A DNA stretch of 64,000 bases from Pseudozobellia thermophila (GCF_900141855.1 NZ_FQYU01000006.1:186001-250000); one strand, 5' to 3'; counted from the stretch's first letter, positions 53,931-63,683 are shown. Translations and numbers: made by a program. The notes: generated from the letters alone by a model not told the origin.

Positions 53931-55205
53931 TCAATCCATAATAAGATCGGGCAAGAACAAGGATATCTCCGGAAAAAGGGTGACCAAGGCCAAGATGATC
54001 AAACTGACCGCCAAAAAGGGGAGTCCTGCCTTGCTTACCGACCCGATCGATACCTTGCCGATGCTGGAGGAGACGAACAGGCAAATACCCAAGGGCGGTG
54101 TTGTGAGTCCGATCATCAGATTCAATAGGGCAATGACGGAAAAATGAATGGGGTCGACCCCGACGCCCATCGAAACCTTGAGCAAAATAGGGAAAAGGAT
54201 CAGCAAGGCGGCAATGGTTTCCATAAAGGTACCCACAAAAATGAGCAACAGGTTGATCAGCAGCAAGACCACATATTTGTTCTCCGAAAAGTTGAGAATT
54301 TCGTTGGAGACCAATTGGGGCATTTGTTCCGTAATAAGGATCCATCCGAATAGATTGGCAAAGCCCACCAAGACCATAAGTGAGGCCGAGGTCTTCATTG
54401 AATCCAAAACCAAAACCCATATGTTTTTAAGGGAGAGTCTTTTGTAGACAAAAATACCGATCAACAAAGCGTAGGCTACCGCTATGATCGATGCTTCCGT
54501 AGGAGTGAATATTCCACCGATTATGCCGAACAGGATAATGAGGGTCATCAACAGGGCCCAAAAGGTGTCGACGAAGCCCTTGGCTATTTGTCGAAAGGAG
54601 CTCCTTTCGTGTTTGGGATAGTTGCGTTTGCGTGAGAGGTAGTAGGTGACGGCCATTAGTCCTGCCCCGAGCAATAGGCCCGGTAAGGCTCCCGCCAAAA
54701 AAAGTCGGCCGACCGAGAGTCCGCTCAAGGTAGCGGCGATTATCATGGGCACGCTGGGCGGTATAATGGGGCCTACGGTCGATGAGGAGGCAGTTATGGC
54801 ACAGGCAAATGAGGGATCGTAGCCTTCTTTTCTCATTGCGGGTATCAGTACGGATCCCAAACTGGCCGTATCGGATATGGCGGTTCCCGAAATCCCGGCA
54901 AAGAGCATCGATGCCCCTATGTTGGCCAGGGCCAGTCCCCCTCGAATATGGCCCAGCAAATGGTTGCAAAAAGCAATGATTTTCTCCGTTAGGCCCCCAT
55001 AGTTCATCAGATTGCCGGCCAAGATAAATCCGGGTATACTGAGCAATACAAAAACGTCGATGCCGGAGTAGAGTTTCATGGGCAAAACGATCAAGGGAAT
55101 GCCCTTGGCAATCAGGTAGGCCAAGCACGAAATGCCCAGCGAAAATGCTATTGGAAAGCGCAAAACAAGACAGACGATAAAGACGATAAACAGTAACCAG
55201 ATCAT
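53931..55205 (-). CDS. dctM: TRAP transporter large permease subunit (DctM-like)
   Basis: A 424-residue membrane protein with 11-13 hydrophobic segments. DctM landmarks are LSIPGFILAGNLMNYGGLTEK, GASMLFAGISGTAISDTASLG, TASSSTVGPIIPPSVPMIIA-like sequence (ASSSTVGPIIPPSVPMII) and FVGTFMETIAALLILFPILL. It moves the substrate with a sodium ion across the inner membrane together with DctQ. Its start overlaps the DctQ stop (ATGA). Third gene of a dctP-dctQ-dctM operon. Confidence 0.95.
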   Translation of the reverse strand: MIWLLFIVFIVCLVLRFPIAFSLGISCLAYLIAKGIPLIVLPMKLYSGIDVFVLLSIPGFILAGNLMNYGGLTEKIIAFCNHLLGHIRGGLALANIGASMLFAGISGTAISDTASLGSVLIPAMRKEGYDPSFACAITASSSTVGPIIPPSVPMIIAATLSGLSVGRLFLAGALPGLLLGAGLMAVTYYLSRKRNYPKHERSSFRQIAKGFVDTFWALLMTLIILFGIIGGIFTPTEASIIAVAYALLIGIFVYKRLSLKNIWVLVLDSMKTSASLMVLVGFANLFGWILITEQMPQLVSNEILNFSENKYVVLLLINLLLIFVGTFMETIAALLILFPILLKVSMGVGVDPIHFSVIALLNLMIGLTTPPLGICLFVSSSIGKVSIGSVSKAGLPFLAVSLIILALVTLFPEISLFLPDLIMD

Positions 55206-55657
55206 TTTTTTCTACGGATTGTTTTAAGGAGTTCGAGCCAGGTGTACAAGCAGATGGAGCAGCCTAATACAACGGTGCTGACAAAGGGAACGGCCATGGG
55301 TATGCCCATGCTGGGTGCGCTTTCGTCAAACCCGTTCAAGGTAAAGATGCTGCCATAAAACGCACAGGTGGCAAAGAGTACGAATACCGTCAGTTGGGTG
55401 ATAATGTCGAGGTATGTTTTGGCCTTAGGGCCCAGATACTGGTAGAGCAGGTCGAAATTCACATAGTAATTGCCCCTTACGGCCAAACCTGCGGCAAAAC
55501 CCACCGCATGGATAAAAAAGACCCTGGCGGCCTCCTCCGTCCATGGCGGTGCACTTTCCATAAAAAACCGGGCATATACCTGGATCAAGGTGCAGACTAT
55601 AAATCCCATGGTGCTGAAAAGCGTACCGAACTTGAGTATTTTGGCAATAAATTTCAT
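55202..55657 (-). CDS. dctQ: TRAP transporter small permease subunit (DctQ-like)
   Basis: A 151-residue protein with four hydrophobic helices and the family's PWTEEAARVFFIHAVGFAAGLAVR-type segment (APPWTEEAARVFFIHAVG), which marks DctQ. It bridges the large permease in the membrane. Start and stop overlap both neighbours by 4 bases, so the operon is translationally coupled. Confidence 0.95.
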   Translation of the reverse strand: MKFIAKILKFGTLFSTMGFIVCTLIQVYARFFMESAPPWTEEAARVFFIHAVGFAAGLAVRGNYYVNFDLLYQYLGPKAKTYLDIITQLTVFVLFATCAFYGSIFTLNGFDESAPSMGIPMAVPFVSTVVLGCSICLYTWLELLKTIRRKK

Positions 55658-56688
55658 GGCCTCCTAGACTTTAGGTTCGAAACGATGTCGTTGTATATCG
55701 CTTGCATTTCGGGCGAAAGACTTGAAAAGATGGCCTCCCTGCTGGCCAGGGCAAAGGCTTCTTTGTCGACCTCGACGAAGACCATGCCTTGGTCTTTGAG
55801 TTCTTGCTGAACCTTCTTTTCGTTTTCGACAAACAAGCGGTGTTCGTAGGCCTGCATGTCGCGGGCCGCCTCGAGGAATATTTCCTTCAGGTCGTCGGGC
55901 AATTTCTGAAATTGCTTTTCACCGATAACGGGGTAGGTCCAACTGACCACGTGGGCGGTAAGGTTTACATATTTTTGGACTTCCGAAAAGCCGGCGGCCC
56001 GTATCATGGCAAAGGGGTTTTCCTGGGCCTGTATGGTGCCCTGTTGCAGGGAGGTGAACACTTCGGAAAAGGCCATGGGGGTGGGCTTCGCCCCCAACGA
56101 TTGCCAGGCCGTGATAAAGGAAGGTACATTGGGCACGCGAACGATAAGTCCCTTCAGGTCGTCAGGATGCCTGATGGGCCTGTTGGAAGTCAGGTGCCTG
56201 GGACCCCTTTGAAAATACCCGAGGGGCCGTAGGCCGATTTTGAGCATTGCCTCTTCCATTCTTTGGCCAATGGGGCCGTTGATAATCGTCTTCATGTCGA
56301 CGGAATCCTTTAAGAGGAAGGGCAATTCGCAAAATGCGATGATTTCTTCCCAATTGTTCAAGACCGAACCTGTGGTCGTCATGTCGATTACCCCGGCCTG
56401 GATCAAGCGAATGGCCTCACTTTCTTTGGCCAACTGTTCCGAATGGTAGTTTTCTACGACGATCCGTCCTTTGCTACGTTCCTCCAAAATCTCCGAAAAA
56501 TAGGCAAAGGCCTTATACCAAGTATGGTTTTCATTGACCAAATGACTGGCCCTGAACACGTATTCCGGTGACTTTTTCTCTTGGCATGAGGCGAGAAGAA
56601 CAAAAAGGGCACCGACAAAAATCGCATAGGCAATTCTGAAAATTTTGCGGTCGGCCAGTTTTTTTTGGTTTAAACATTTGGTGTTCAT
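55654..56688 (-). CDS. dctP: TRAP transporter substrate-binding lipoprotein (DctP-like)
   Basis: A 344-residue periplasmic binding protein anchored as a lipoprotein (FVLLASC, Cys 35). The family signatures are HLVNENHTWYKAFAYFSEIL, GVIDMTTTGSVLNNW, PDDLKGLIVRVPNVP (with the Arg that binds the substrate carboxylate) and SLQQGTIQAQENPFAMIRAA. DctP proteins bind organic acids, uronates, aldonates or sialic acid. Given the neighbouring glycan loci, a uronate or a sugar acid from oxidised oligosaccharide is a reasonable guess only. Confidence 0.9.
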   Translation of the reverse strand: MNTKCLNQKKLADRKIFRIAYAIFVGALFVLLASCQEKKSPEYVFRASHLVNENHTWYKAFAYFSEILEERSKGRIVVENYHSEQLAKESEAIRLIQAGVIDMTTTGSVLNNWEEIIAFCELPFLLKDSVDMKTIINGPIGQRMEEAMLKIGLRPLGYFQRGPRHLTSNRPIRHPDDLKGLIVRVPNVPSFITAWQSLGAKPTPMAFSEVFTSLQQGTIQAQENPFAMIRAAGFSEVQKYVNLTAHVVSWTYPVIGEKQFQKLPDDLKEIFLEAARDMQAYEHRLFVENEKKVQQELKDQGMVFVEVDKEAFALASREAIFSSLSPEMQAIYNDIVSNLKSRRP

Positions 56689-56801
56689 CGAACGGGGTTG
56701 TTGAACTTATTTAGGTAGCCTTCCCAGTTGTCGGCCATTGTTGCTGTTAATACTATTATACTGAAGGATGACCCGAATTCAATAGCTGTACGTCGGGAAC
56801 A

Positions 56802-57398
56802 TTACATACTCCTTAATTCTTCTTTTGGGTTGGAAAAGATAAGAAATAAAATACTTTGATATTGCTGGCCCAACTTTCGCTTTAGAATGGAAAATGCCTT
56901 GGTGATCTGGGCTTCCACGGTCTTAATGGAGACGTTTAAATAATCGGCGATCTCATTGTTGGTCAGGCCCTCTTTTTTACTCAATAGAAACACCTTTTGG
57001 CATTTGGGGGGCAGTTTTTGAATCTCGTTGTTTACAATTTCGATCATTCGGGTTAGGGCGTGGTCGTCTTTTTCCTCAACGATCTCATGGGCGTATTCGA
57101 TATATTTTTGATGGAGCAGGAAAACGGCCCTGTTTTTTTGGTAATGGTTTAAAAATTCGTTGTAAACGCATTTGTACAAAAAGTTGCGTATCGAAAAATC
57201 GGGATTTAGTTTTTTTCTTGCCTTCCACGTTTTGATGAACACATTTTGAACTATGTCCTGGGCGCTCGACTCTTCGTGGGTCAAGGTAAGGGCGTAGGCA
57301 TTTAAGGGGCGGTGGTACTTTTGCAATAAAAACATATACGCCTTTTCCTCACCTATGATCAATTGCTCTATTAACTTCCGGTTATCGTTCAGGTTCAT
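56802..57398 (-). CDS. ECF-type sigma factor (locus 2)
   Basis: A 198-residue sigma factor. Region 2 has ESSAQDIVQNVFIKTWKARK and FSIRNFLYKCVYNEFLNHYQ. Region 4 has LPPKCQKVFLLSKKEGLTNNEIADYLNVSIKTVEAQITKAFSILKRKL. It diverges from the FecR gene of locus 2, unlike locus 1 where all four genes point the same way. It probably drives the SusC/SusD genes to its right. A perfect inverted repeat lies 7 bases before its start codon. Confidence 0.9.
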   Translation of the reverse strand: MNLNDNRKLIEQLIIGEEKAYMFLLQKYHRPLNAYALTLTHEESSAQDIVQNVFIKTWKARKKLNPDFSIRNFLYKCVYNEFLNHYQKNRAVFLLHQKYIEYAHEIVEEKDDHALTRMIEIVNNEIQKLPPKCQKVFLLSKKEGLTNNEIADYLNVSIKTVEAQITKAFSILKRKLGQQYQSILFLIFSNPKEELRSM

Positions 57399-57405
57399 AA
57401 ATATG

Positions 57406-57426
57406 TGTTTATTTCACAAATAAACA
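57406..57426. promoter_or_regulatory. Perfect 9-bp inverted repeat in the sigma factor leader
   Basis: TGTTTATTT (57406-57414), CAC, AAATAAACA (57418-57426). It sits 7 bases upstream of the sigma factor start codon. It could be an operator or an RNA hairpin limiting translation of sigma. Confidence 0.5.
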
Positions 57427-57515
57427 ATAAAAATTATGCGATTATCAAAAAAAAATTGAAAAAAAGTTAGGGTATCGGAAATGTTGCTTGTATTCTATAT
57501 AGAGAAACAAAGCAG

Positions 57516-58682
57516 ATGGTACCCCAGGAAATCGAAAATTGCATCGTTAGGTATTTGACCCGGTCGGGAGGTGTCGACGATCTGAACCTGTTGGACGAAT
57601 GGTTGAGGAACGAAGAAAACCAAACAAAGTTCAAAGCCTACGTTGAAACCCATTTTGCTATTACATTGGCCATGAACGATCCCAATTACGATAAAGTTAA
57701 AGATGAGCTGCTCAAGGAAATTAGAAAAGAGAGGAAGCCTGTTTCCCTATATAGGACCAAGGAATTTTTAAAATATGCGGCCATTGCCCTTGTATTTCTC
57801 GGTTTGGGGCTTTTGTTGAAAAGGGATGTTTTTAGACCAGGCGACCCGAACGCCATTGTTCCCAGGGATAACGCCATAACCCTGCAGCTCGGTAATGGCG
57901 AGGTTAAGATCATTTCCGAGGACGGCAGCTCGCAAGTCGTCAACGAAAAGGGCGAGGTAATAGGGGCCCAAAAAGGCGAGCAAATCGATTATACCGTTGC
58001 TTCCGACCATTCGGAAACCGACTTTAACACCTTGACGGTACCAAAAGGCAAACGTTTCGGCCTTGTCTTGTCGGATGGCAGCAAGGTGCATTTGAATGCG
58101 GGCAGTTCCATTACCTACCCTACGGTCTTTCACCGGGGCAAGGAGCGGAGGGTGGTCCTGGTAGGGGAGGCCTATTTTGAGGTGAGCCATGATAGCCTCA
58201 GGCGGTTCGTGGTTAATTCGCAAGACCTGGATGTGAAGGTGTACGGAACCAAATTTAACGTAAGCAACTATCCCGAAGATGAAGAGTACCAAGTGGTCTT
58301 GGTCGATGGGTCGGTGAGTATGTCCCAGGTAGGCGATGTCGATGTATCGAACAAGGAAATGTTCTTGGAGCCGGGATTCAAGGGAACCTTGAACAAGAGC
58401 GACAAGGAGTTCGACAACCAAAAGGTAAATACTTCGCTGTACACCTCTTGGATGCAGGGCGACCTGGTTTTTCGCAACGAAACCTTTGAGAACATTACAA
58501 GAAAACTCGAAAGGCATTATAACGTGGTGATCGTCAACAATAGAGAGGATATTGCCAAGGAACGCTTCAATGCAACGATCGAAACGGAACACGAAACCAT
58601 CGAGCAGGTCTTTAACTACTTTAAAAAAGTGTATGACGTAGACTATGCCATCGTCGAAAACAAAATTATTATCAACCCATAA
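57516..58682 (+). CDS. FecR-family anti-sigma factor (locus 2)
   Basis: A 388-residue regulator. The cytoplasmic N terminus (about 80 residues) is followed by one helix (KYAAIALVFLGLGLLL). The periplasmic FecR domain has FNTLTVPKGKRFGLVLSDGS, VHLNAGSSITYPTVF, RRVVLVGEAYFEVSHD and VYGTKFNVSNYP. A C-terminal DUF4974-type domain follows (ENITRKLERHYNVVI, ETIEQVFNYFKKVYDVDY). It should hold the divergent sigma factor and receive the signal from the STN domain of the following SusC protein. It is longer than the locus 1 FecR because of an extra periplasmic segment near residues 110-170. Confidence 0.9.
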   Translation: MVPQEIENCIVRYLTRSGGVDDLNLLDEWLRNEENQTKFKAYVETHFAITLAMNDPNYDKVKDELLKEIRKERKPVSLYRTKEFLKYAAIALVFLGLGLLLKRDVFRPGDPNAIVPRDNAITLQLGNGEVKIISEDGSSQVVNEKGEVIGAQKGEQIDYTVASDHSETDFNTLTVPKGKRFGLVLSDGSKVHLNAGSSITYPTVFHRGKERRVVLVGEAYFEVSHDSLRRFVVNSQDLDVKVYGTKFNVSNYPEDEEYQVVLVDGSVSMSQVGDVDVSNKEMFLEPGFKGTLNKSDKEFDNQKVNTSLYTSWMQGDLVFRNETFENITRKLERHYNVVIVNNREDIAKERFNATIETEHETIEQVFNYFKKVYDVDYAIVENKIIINP

Positions 58683-58833
58683 ATGTTAGCGCCAATGAAA
58701 AAAAGAAAATAAACCAACTGAACAATGGCCCCGATGACCTAGGGGCAAAAACAAAAATCGGAAAATGGTGCAACATTTCCCGATTTAGTGAATGATCACA
58801 CACTAGCGTAATCACGAATAAACACTCAAAATT

Positions 58834-61800
58834 ATGAAAAAACCACCAAAGTCGCGGGGTAGTTTCCCGTGGCGTTCTAACTACGACCTAAAAATGAAGT
58901 TGTCGCTTCTGTTTTTCCTTACCATTGGCTTTTTGGTCCAGGCCAATCCGACCTATGCCCAAAAAACCAAAATAACCCTGGACAGGGAAAATACCAGTGT
59001 AAGGGAAATACTCGATGAGATAGAGGCAAAGACGGAGTTTAAATTTTTCTACCACACCAAATCGGTCGACCTGCAACGAAGGGTTTCGATCAAACTTAAG
59101 AAGGCCAGCATAGAGACCATCTTACGGAAGCTGTTCAAGGACGTCGATACCTCCTACGAGCTGGACGACCGTAAAATTCTTTTGACCCGAAACCCCAAAA
59201 AGGCCGAAATACAGATAAAGGCCAGTCCTTATTCCCTAGACCAACTCGACCAACAGGTGGTTACCGGAACGGTGACCGATACCGGTGGGCTGCCGCTTGC
59301 GGGAGCGAACATTGTTGAAAAGGGAACACTAAATGGCACCCAGACCGACTTTGACGGGAATTTCTCCCTTAAAGTGAGCGATGACAATGCCGTATTGGAG
59401 GTCTCCTACATCGGTTTTGCCAGCAAGGAAGTTCCCTTAAACGGGCAAAGCACCGTCTCCATTACCTTGGAGGAAAGTGCGGCAGGCCTCGAGGAAGTGG
59501 TGGTTGTGGGGTATGGGACCATGAAAAAGTCGGATTTGACGGGTTCGGTGTCACAGGTAAAAAGTGAAACCTTGGAAGCCGTCCCCGTTTATAATATGGA
59601 ACAGGCCTTAAAAGTCGGGGCTGCCGGTGTCAGGGTTTCCCAAAATTCCGGAACACCCGGTTCCCGAATTGAAGTAAGAATACGTGGAGGCAATTCAATG
59701 ATTGGGGATAACCAACCTCTTTATGTGGTAGATGGATTTCCAGTTACAGGGGGGATTGATTTTTTAAATCCTGCGGACATAGAATCCGTGGATATTTTAA
59801 AGGATGCTTCTGCAACGGCCATTTATGGTTCAAGGGGAGCTAATGGGGTGGTGATCATTACCTCGAAGCGAGGTGTTCAAGGGCAAGAAAGCAAAGTGGA
59901 AATTAATAGCTTTTTTGGGATGCAGCAGGCAATCAACCGCTATGATTTGCTTGATGCCAAGGAATATGCCATTGTCGCCAATGAATGGTTAAAGAACGAG
60001 GGCCTTGACCCTTATTTTGATGTGGACGAAGTACAAAATCCTGGAACCGATTGGTGGGATGCTATCTTTAGGGTCGCTCCCGTACACAACCACACAGTAA
60101 CATTTTCAGGCAGTTCCGAGAAGGGGAGGTATTCGATTTCGGGGAACTACTATGACCAAGAAGGTATTATTGAAAATTCTGGGGTTACTAGGGGTTCGGT
60201 TAGAATTAACCTAGATCAAGAACTAAAGAGCTGGTTGAAAATGGGATTAAACGTTCAGTTATCCAGAAATGAACGCAATTCAGTTCCGGTAGACAATGGA
60301 AACCGGGGGAACTCGATGCTTTCAGCGGCTGCATCGGCGCCTCCGACCTTGCCTCTGTACGATGAGCAGGGCTTGCCCACACAAATCGAACAGGCCTATA
60401 ATTTCGGTTCGGCCGATATGCGGAACCCCTTGATCAGCACTTTTAGGAAAGACCAATCTTTTTCCAATAGTGTTTTGGCAAATACCACCTTAGATGTCCA
60501 GATTGCTCCTAATTTGTCGTTTAGGACCTTGTTGGGGCTACAATACAGTCATGGTAGAAGTGATTTTTTCCTGCCCGTGATTTATGACAATGACAGGGGG
60601 TCGGCTTCGGAAGGAAATTCTTATTCCAATTCATTCCTTACCGAGAACGTTTTAACCTATTCCAAAAATTTTAATGACACACATAGCTTAAATGTAATCG
60701 GAGGTGCGACATACCAAACAAGTGCATACCGCAGTTCAGGAATCAGCGTTAGTGGTTTTGCCAATAATATTACCGAAAACTTCAATTTGGCGGCAGCGGA
60801 AACCGTGGGTAACCCTAGTTCCGGTTATTCGGATTGGACATTATCGTCTTTTTTGTCGCGAATAAATTATGCCTATGAAGGAAAGTATATGTTCACGGCC
60901 AGTATCCGAGCGGACGGTTCGTCCAGGTTTGGAGCTAACCACAAATGGGGTTATTTCCCTTCAGGGGCCCTAGCCTGGCGCATATCGGATGAGAAGTTTC
61001 TAGAGGACAGCAAAACCATATCCAACCTTAAATTGAGGGCAAGTTATGGTATTACCGGTAATACGGCCTTAAGCCCCTATCAGTCACTTGATCGTTTGAA
61101 CTCCGTAAAATACATATATGGAGGGCAAACGGATGTTATAGGTTTCTATCCCACAGGTATTGCAAATAGTGATCTAAAATGGGAAACTACAGGGCAACTT
61201 GATGTCGGTTTTGATCTTAATCTCTTCAATGACCGCATAAGAGTTGTGTTTGATTATTATAAGAAGAATACCAAGGACTTACTTGCATCGGTACCTCTCC
61301 CCCCTACAGTAGGGTTTGGGTCGATACTAAGAAATTTAGGGGAAATACAAAATAGCGGTATTGAATTTAGTTTGGATGCCGATATTGTCAGGACAGAGTT
61401 CAAATGGAGTGCTTCCGGCCAAATTTCGGCCAATAGAAACAAGGTAATCGAACTTGCAGGGGACAGTGATATCTTTGGTTCTGAACAAAGCGCGGTATGG
61501 CCGAGCGCAAACATCGCCCGGGTCGGGGAGCCCTTGGGGGCTTTTTATGGCCTGTTGGAAGATGGTCTTGATGATGACGGATTTATAAAATATCAAGATG
61601 TCAGTGGGCCCGACGGAGTGCCCGATGGCATTGTCAATTCGCTCGACCGGGTGATATTGGGCAGTTACCATCCTGATTTTATATACGGCCTTACCTCTAA
61701 TATGAGCTATAAGGGAATCGAGTTAAACCTTATTTTGGAAGGGGTTCAGGGAAATGAACTTTTCAACGCCACAAATGGAACGCATCTCAATTCCTTTCAA

Positions 61801-62193
61801 AGGGGAAATAATCAATTTAGGGATATTATTGGGAATTATTGGACGGAGGAAAACCCGGACCCCAATGCCAAATATCCTAAGATAAGTAGCGCAACACAAA
61901 TTACGGTATCCGATAGGTTTATTGAGGATGCAAGTTACTTGCGACTCAAATCTATGAGATTGGCCTATAACCTTCCTTTGGACCAAGTTGGATTGAGGTC
62001 GTTCGACCAAGTTCAGCTCTACATTTCGGGCACTAATTTATTTACTATTACCAACTATACGGGAATCGATCCGGAAGCCAATACAAGAGGGACGGATTCT
62101 AGTAATGTTGGAGACAGACTTCGTTTTGGTCATGACCAAAGTAGTTATCCGAGTGCTAAAATCTATGCTATAGGTATGAAACTAAGATTTTAA
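58834..62193 (+). CDS. SusC/RagA-like TonB-dependent receptor with STN domain (locus 2)
   Basis: An 1119-residue outer-membrane importer. The signal region is LLFFLTIGFLVQANPTYA, preceded by a 20-residue basic extension. An STN domain (TSVREILDEIEAKTEFKFFY) is followed by CarboxypepD_reg (VTGTVTDTGGLPLAGANIVE), the VVVGYGTMKKSDLTGSVSQV junction, the plug (QPLYVVDGFPVTGGIDFLNP) and a barrel ending YPSAKIYAIGMKLRF. The STN domain and adjacent FecR imply ligand signalling. By eye the DNA up to about 59.7 kb is near 53 percent GC and the barrel part is near 38-43 percent, suggesting a composite origin. Confidence 0.95.
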   Translation: MKKPPKSRGSFPWRSNYDLKMKLSLLFFLTIGFLVQANPTYAQKTKITLDRENTSVREILDEIEAKTEFKFFYHTKSVDLQRRVSIKLKKASIETILRKLFKDVDTSYELDDRKILLTRNPKKAEIQIKASPYSLDQLDQQVVTGTVTDTGGLPLAGANIVEKGTLNGTQTDFDGNFSLKVSDDNAVLEVSYIGFASKEVPLNGQSTVSITLEESAAGLEEVVVVGYGTMKKSDLTGSVSQVKSETLEAVPVYNMEQALKVGAAGVRVSQNSGTPGSRIEVRIRGGNSMIGDNQPLYVVDGFPVTGGIDFLNPADIESVDILKDASATAIYGSRGANGVVIITSKRGVQGQESKVEINSFFGMQQAINRYDLLDAKEYAIVANEWLKNEGLDPYFDVDEVQNPGTDWWDAIFRVAPVHNHTVTFSGSSEKGRYSISGNYYDQEGIIENSGVTRGSVRINLDQELKSWLKMGLNVQLSRNERNSVPVDNGNRGNSMLSAAASAPPTLPLYDEQGLPTQIEQAYNFGSADMRNPLISTFRKDQSFSNSVLANTTLDVQIAPNLSFRTLLGLQYSHGRSDFFLPVIYDNDRGSASEGNSYSNSFLTENVLTYSKNFNDTHSLNVIGGATYQTSAYRSSGISVSGFANNITENFNLAAAETVGNPSSGYSDWTLSSFLSRINYAYEGKYMFTASIRADGSSRFGANHKWGYFPSGALAWRISDEKFLEDSKTISNLKLRASYGITGNTALSPYQSLDRLNSVKYIYGGQTDVIGFYPTGIANSDLKWETTGQLDVGFDLNLFNDRIRVVFDYYKKNTKDLLASVPLPPTVGFGSILRNLGEIQNSGIEFSLDADIVRTEFKWSASGQISANRNKVIELAGDSDIFGSEQSAVWPSANIARVGEPLGAFYGLLEDGLDDDGFIKYQDVSGPDGVPDGIVNSLDRVILGSYHPDFIYGLTSNMSYKGIELNLILEGVQGNELFNATNGTHLNSFQRGNNQFRDIIGNYWTEENPDPNAKYPKISSATQITVSDRFIEDASYLRLKSMRLAYNLPLDQVGLRSFDQVQLYISGTNLFTITNYTGIDPEANTRGTDSSNVGDRLRFGHDQSSYPSAKIYAIGMKLRF

Positions 62194-62209
62194 TCGAAAT
62201 AAAAAAGCA

Positions 62210-63661
62210 ATGAAAAATATAATAATAACTATAATAATGGCAGTGTGTTTTGCTTCTTGCGAAGACACATTGGAAGAAGTTCCAAAAGATTTTGTCTCCA
62301 AGGCAAATTTCTATAAAAATGCGGATGATGCCGAGGCGGCCATAGCAGGTGCTTACGCAGGGATGCAGAACGATTTTTTTGGAATCACCAATTATCTAAT
62401 GACCGAACTGCACGGGGATTATCTCTTTGGAAGGGGTTCCCAAGCGCCTATAACCATTTGGGATCAAATTCTCAACCAACAGAATATAGGTAGGTGCGCT
62501 ACAAACTGGTCGTCGTTTTACAATACGATCAATAGGGCGAATGCAGTCTTGGAAAACGTGCCCAATATCGAAGACATAGATGCTGGCGTGCGAGATCGAA
62601 TTTTGGCTGAAGCTCATTTTCTTAGGGCCTTGTGTTATTTCGAATTGGTTCGGGGCTGGGGCCCAGTTCCGATCAAAACCTCCGAAAGTGTCGATCTAAG
62701 CGCTATCGAGGCGCCTAGGGAAGCTGAAAGCAAGGTTTATGAGCTCATTGTTCAAGATGGTTTGGCTGCGGAAGAAGGTTTAGGTGAGGTCGGAAGTGAT
62801 ACGGGAAGGGCCTCTAAATGGGCTGCCAAAATGTTGCTTGCCCATGTTTATCTTACGATCGAAGATTGGGATGCAGCTGCTGCCAAGGCCGAGGATGTGA
62901 TTAATAATGGGCCTTTTGAACTGATTACCGTGGAGCAGGCCGACGACTTCTATAAAATTTTTGCGGTAGATACGAGCTCTGAAGATATCATGTCGATGCA
63001 TCATTCCGAAACAAAGGGCTCCACTATTCCCAACTATTTACATAGGGCCGGGAATATTCCGTACAACTATTCGTCCGGAGGTGTCTTTGCCTGGCTGCCC
63101 GATCCAAATTCCTTTATCGGTGACGAATGGGACGATAATGACCTTCGAAAGGATTTTAATCTCTATACGCAAATACAGAATGCCGAAGGCGAATGGATCC
63201 CGCTTCCCGATACGACCCCGATACTATTTAAAAAATTCATCACCAACACATCTGGACAAAGTGTGTATAGTGTTCCTATCTACAGATTTACGGAGGCCTT
63301 TTTGTTTTATGCCGAAGCATCCGCTATGGCAAACGGAGGTCCGTCTGCATTGGCGCTGGAACGGCTCAATATGATAAAGAGAAGGGCTTATGGGTACGAC
63401 CCTGGTAGTGTATCGCCGGTTGATTATCCACCCGGTATGGGAAGTGAGGAATTCCAAAATGCGGTATTACAGGAAAGAGCATACGAATTTATGATCGAGC
63501 GTAGGCGTTGGTTTGATTTGAAGCGAACGGGAAAGGTTAAGGAAGCTTTCGCCGCCGCCGGAAAGAATGTCATAGACGAACGACTTCTATGGCCTATTCC
63601 GGAAGATGAGATAAATAATAATCCGGCAATTGGTCAATCGGATCAAAACCCTGGGTATTGA
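62210..63661 (+). CDS. SusD/RagB-like glycan-binding lipoprotein (locus 2)
   Basis: A 483-residue lipoprotein (lipobox AVCFASC, Cys 17, followed by EDTLEEVP). Helical core segments include VRDRILAEAHFLRALCYFEL and GPVPIKTSES. The C-terminal RagB/SusD domain has NAVLQERAYEFMIERRRWFDLKRTGKV and LLWPIPEDEINNNPAIGQ. It binds glycan at the surface with the preceding SusC, whose stop is 16 bases away. The sequence is clearly different from the locus 1 SusD, so a different ligand is likely. Confidence 0.95.
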   Translation: MKNIIITIIMAVCFASCEDTLEEVPKDFVSKANFYKNADDAEAAIAGAYAGMQNDFFGITNYLMTELHGDYLFGRGSQAPITIWDQILNQQNIGRCATNWSSFYNTINRANAVLENVPNIEDIDAGVRDRILAEAHFLRALCYFELVRGWGPVPIKTSESVDLSAIEAPREAESKVYELIVQDGLAAEEGLGEVGSDTGRASKWAAKMLLAHVYLTIEDWDAAAAKAEDVINNGPFELITVEQADDFYKIFAVDTSSEDIMSMHHSETKGSTIPNYLHRAGNIPYNYSSGGVFAWLPDPNSFIGDEWDDNDLRKDFNLYTQIQNAEGEWIPLPDTTPILFKKFITNTSGQSVYSVPIYRFTEAFLFYAEASAMANGGPSALALERLNMIKRRAYGYDPGSVSPVDYPPGMGSEEFQNAVLQERAYEFMIERRRWFDLKRTGKVKEAFAAAGKNVIDERLLWPIPEDEINNNPAIGQSDQNPGY

Positions 63662-63683
63662 TATAAGACGTTTGATCGGTTTT

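Noticed and set aside
55660-55665. AGGAGG on the minus strand just before the dctQ start as a strong ribosome-binding site
   Set aside because: It is only 2 bases from the ATG, too close to work as a Shine-Dalgarno site, and is explained by Arg codons at the end of dctP.
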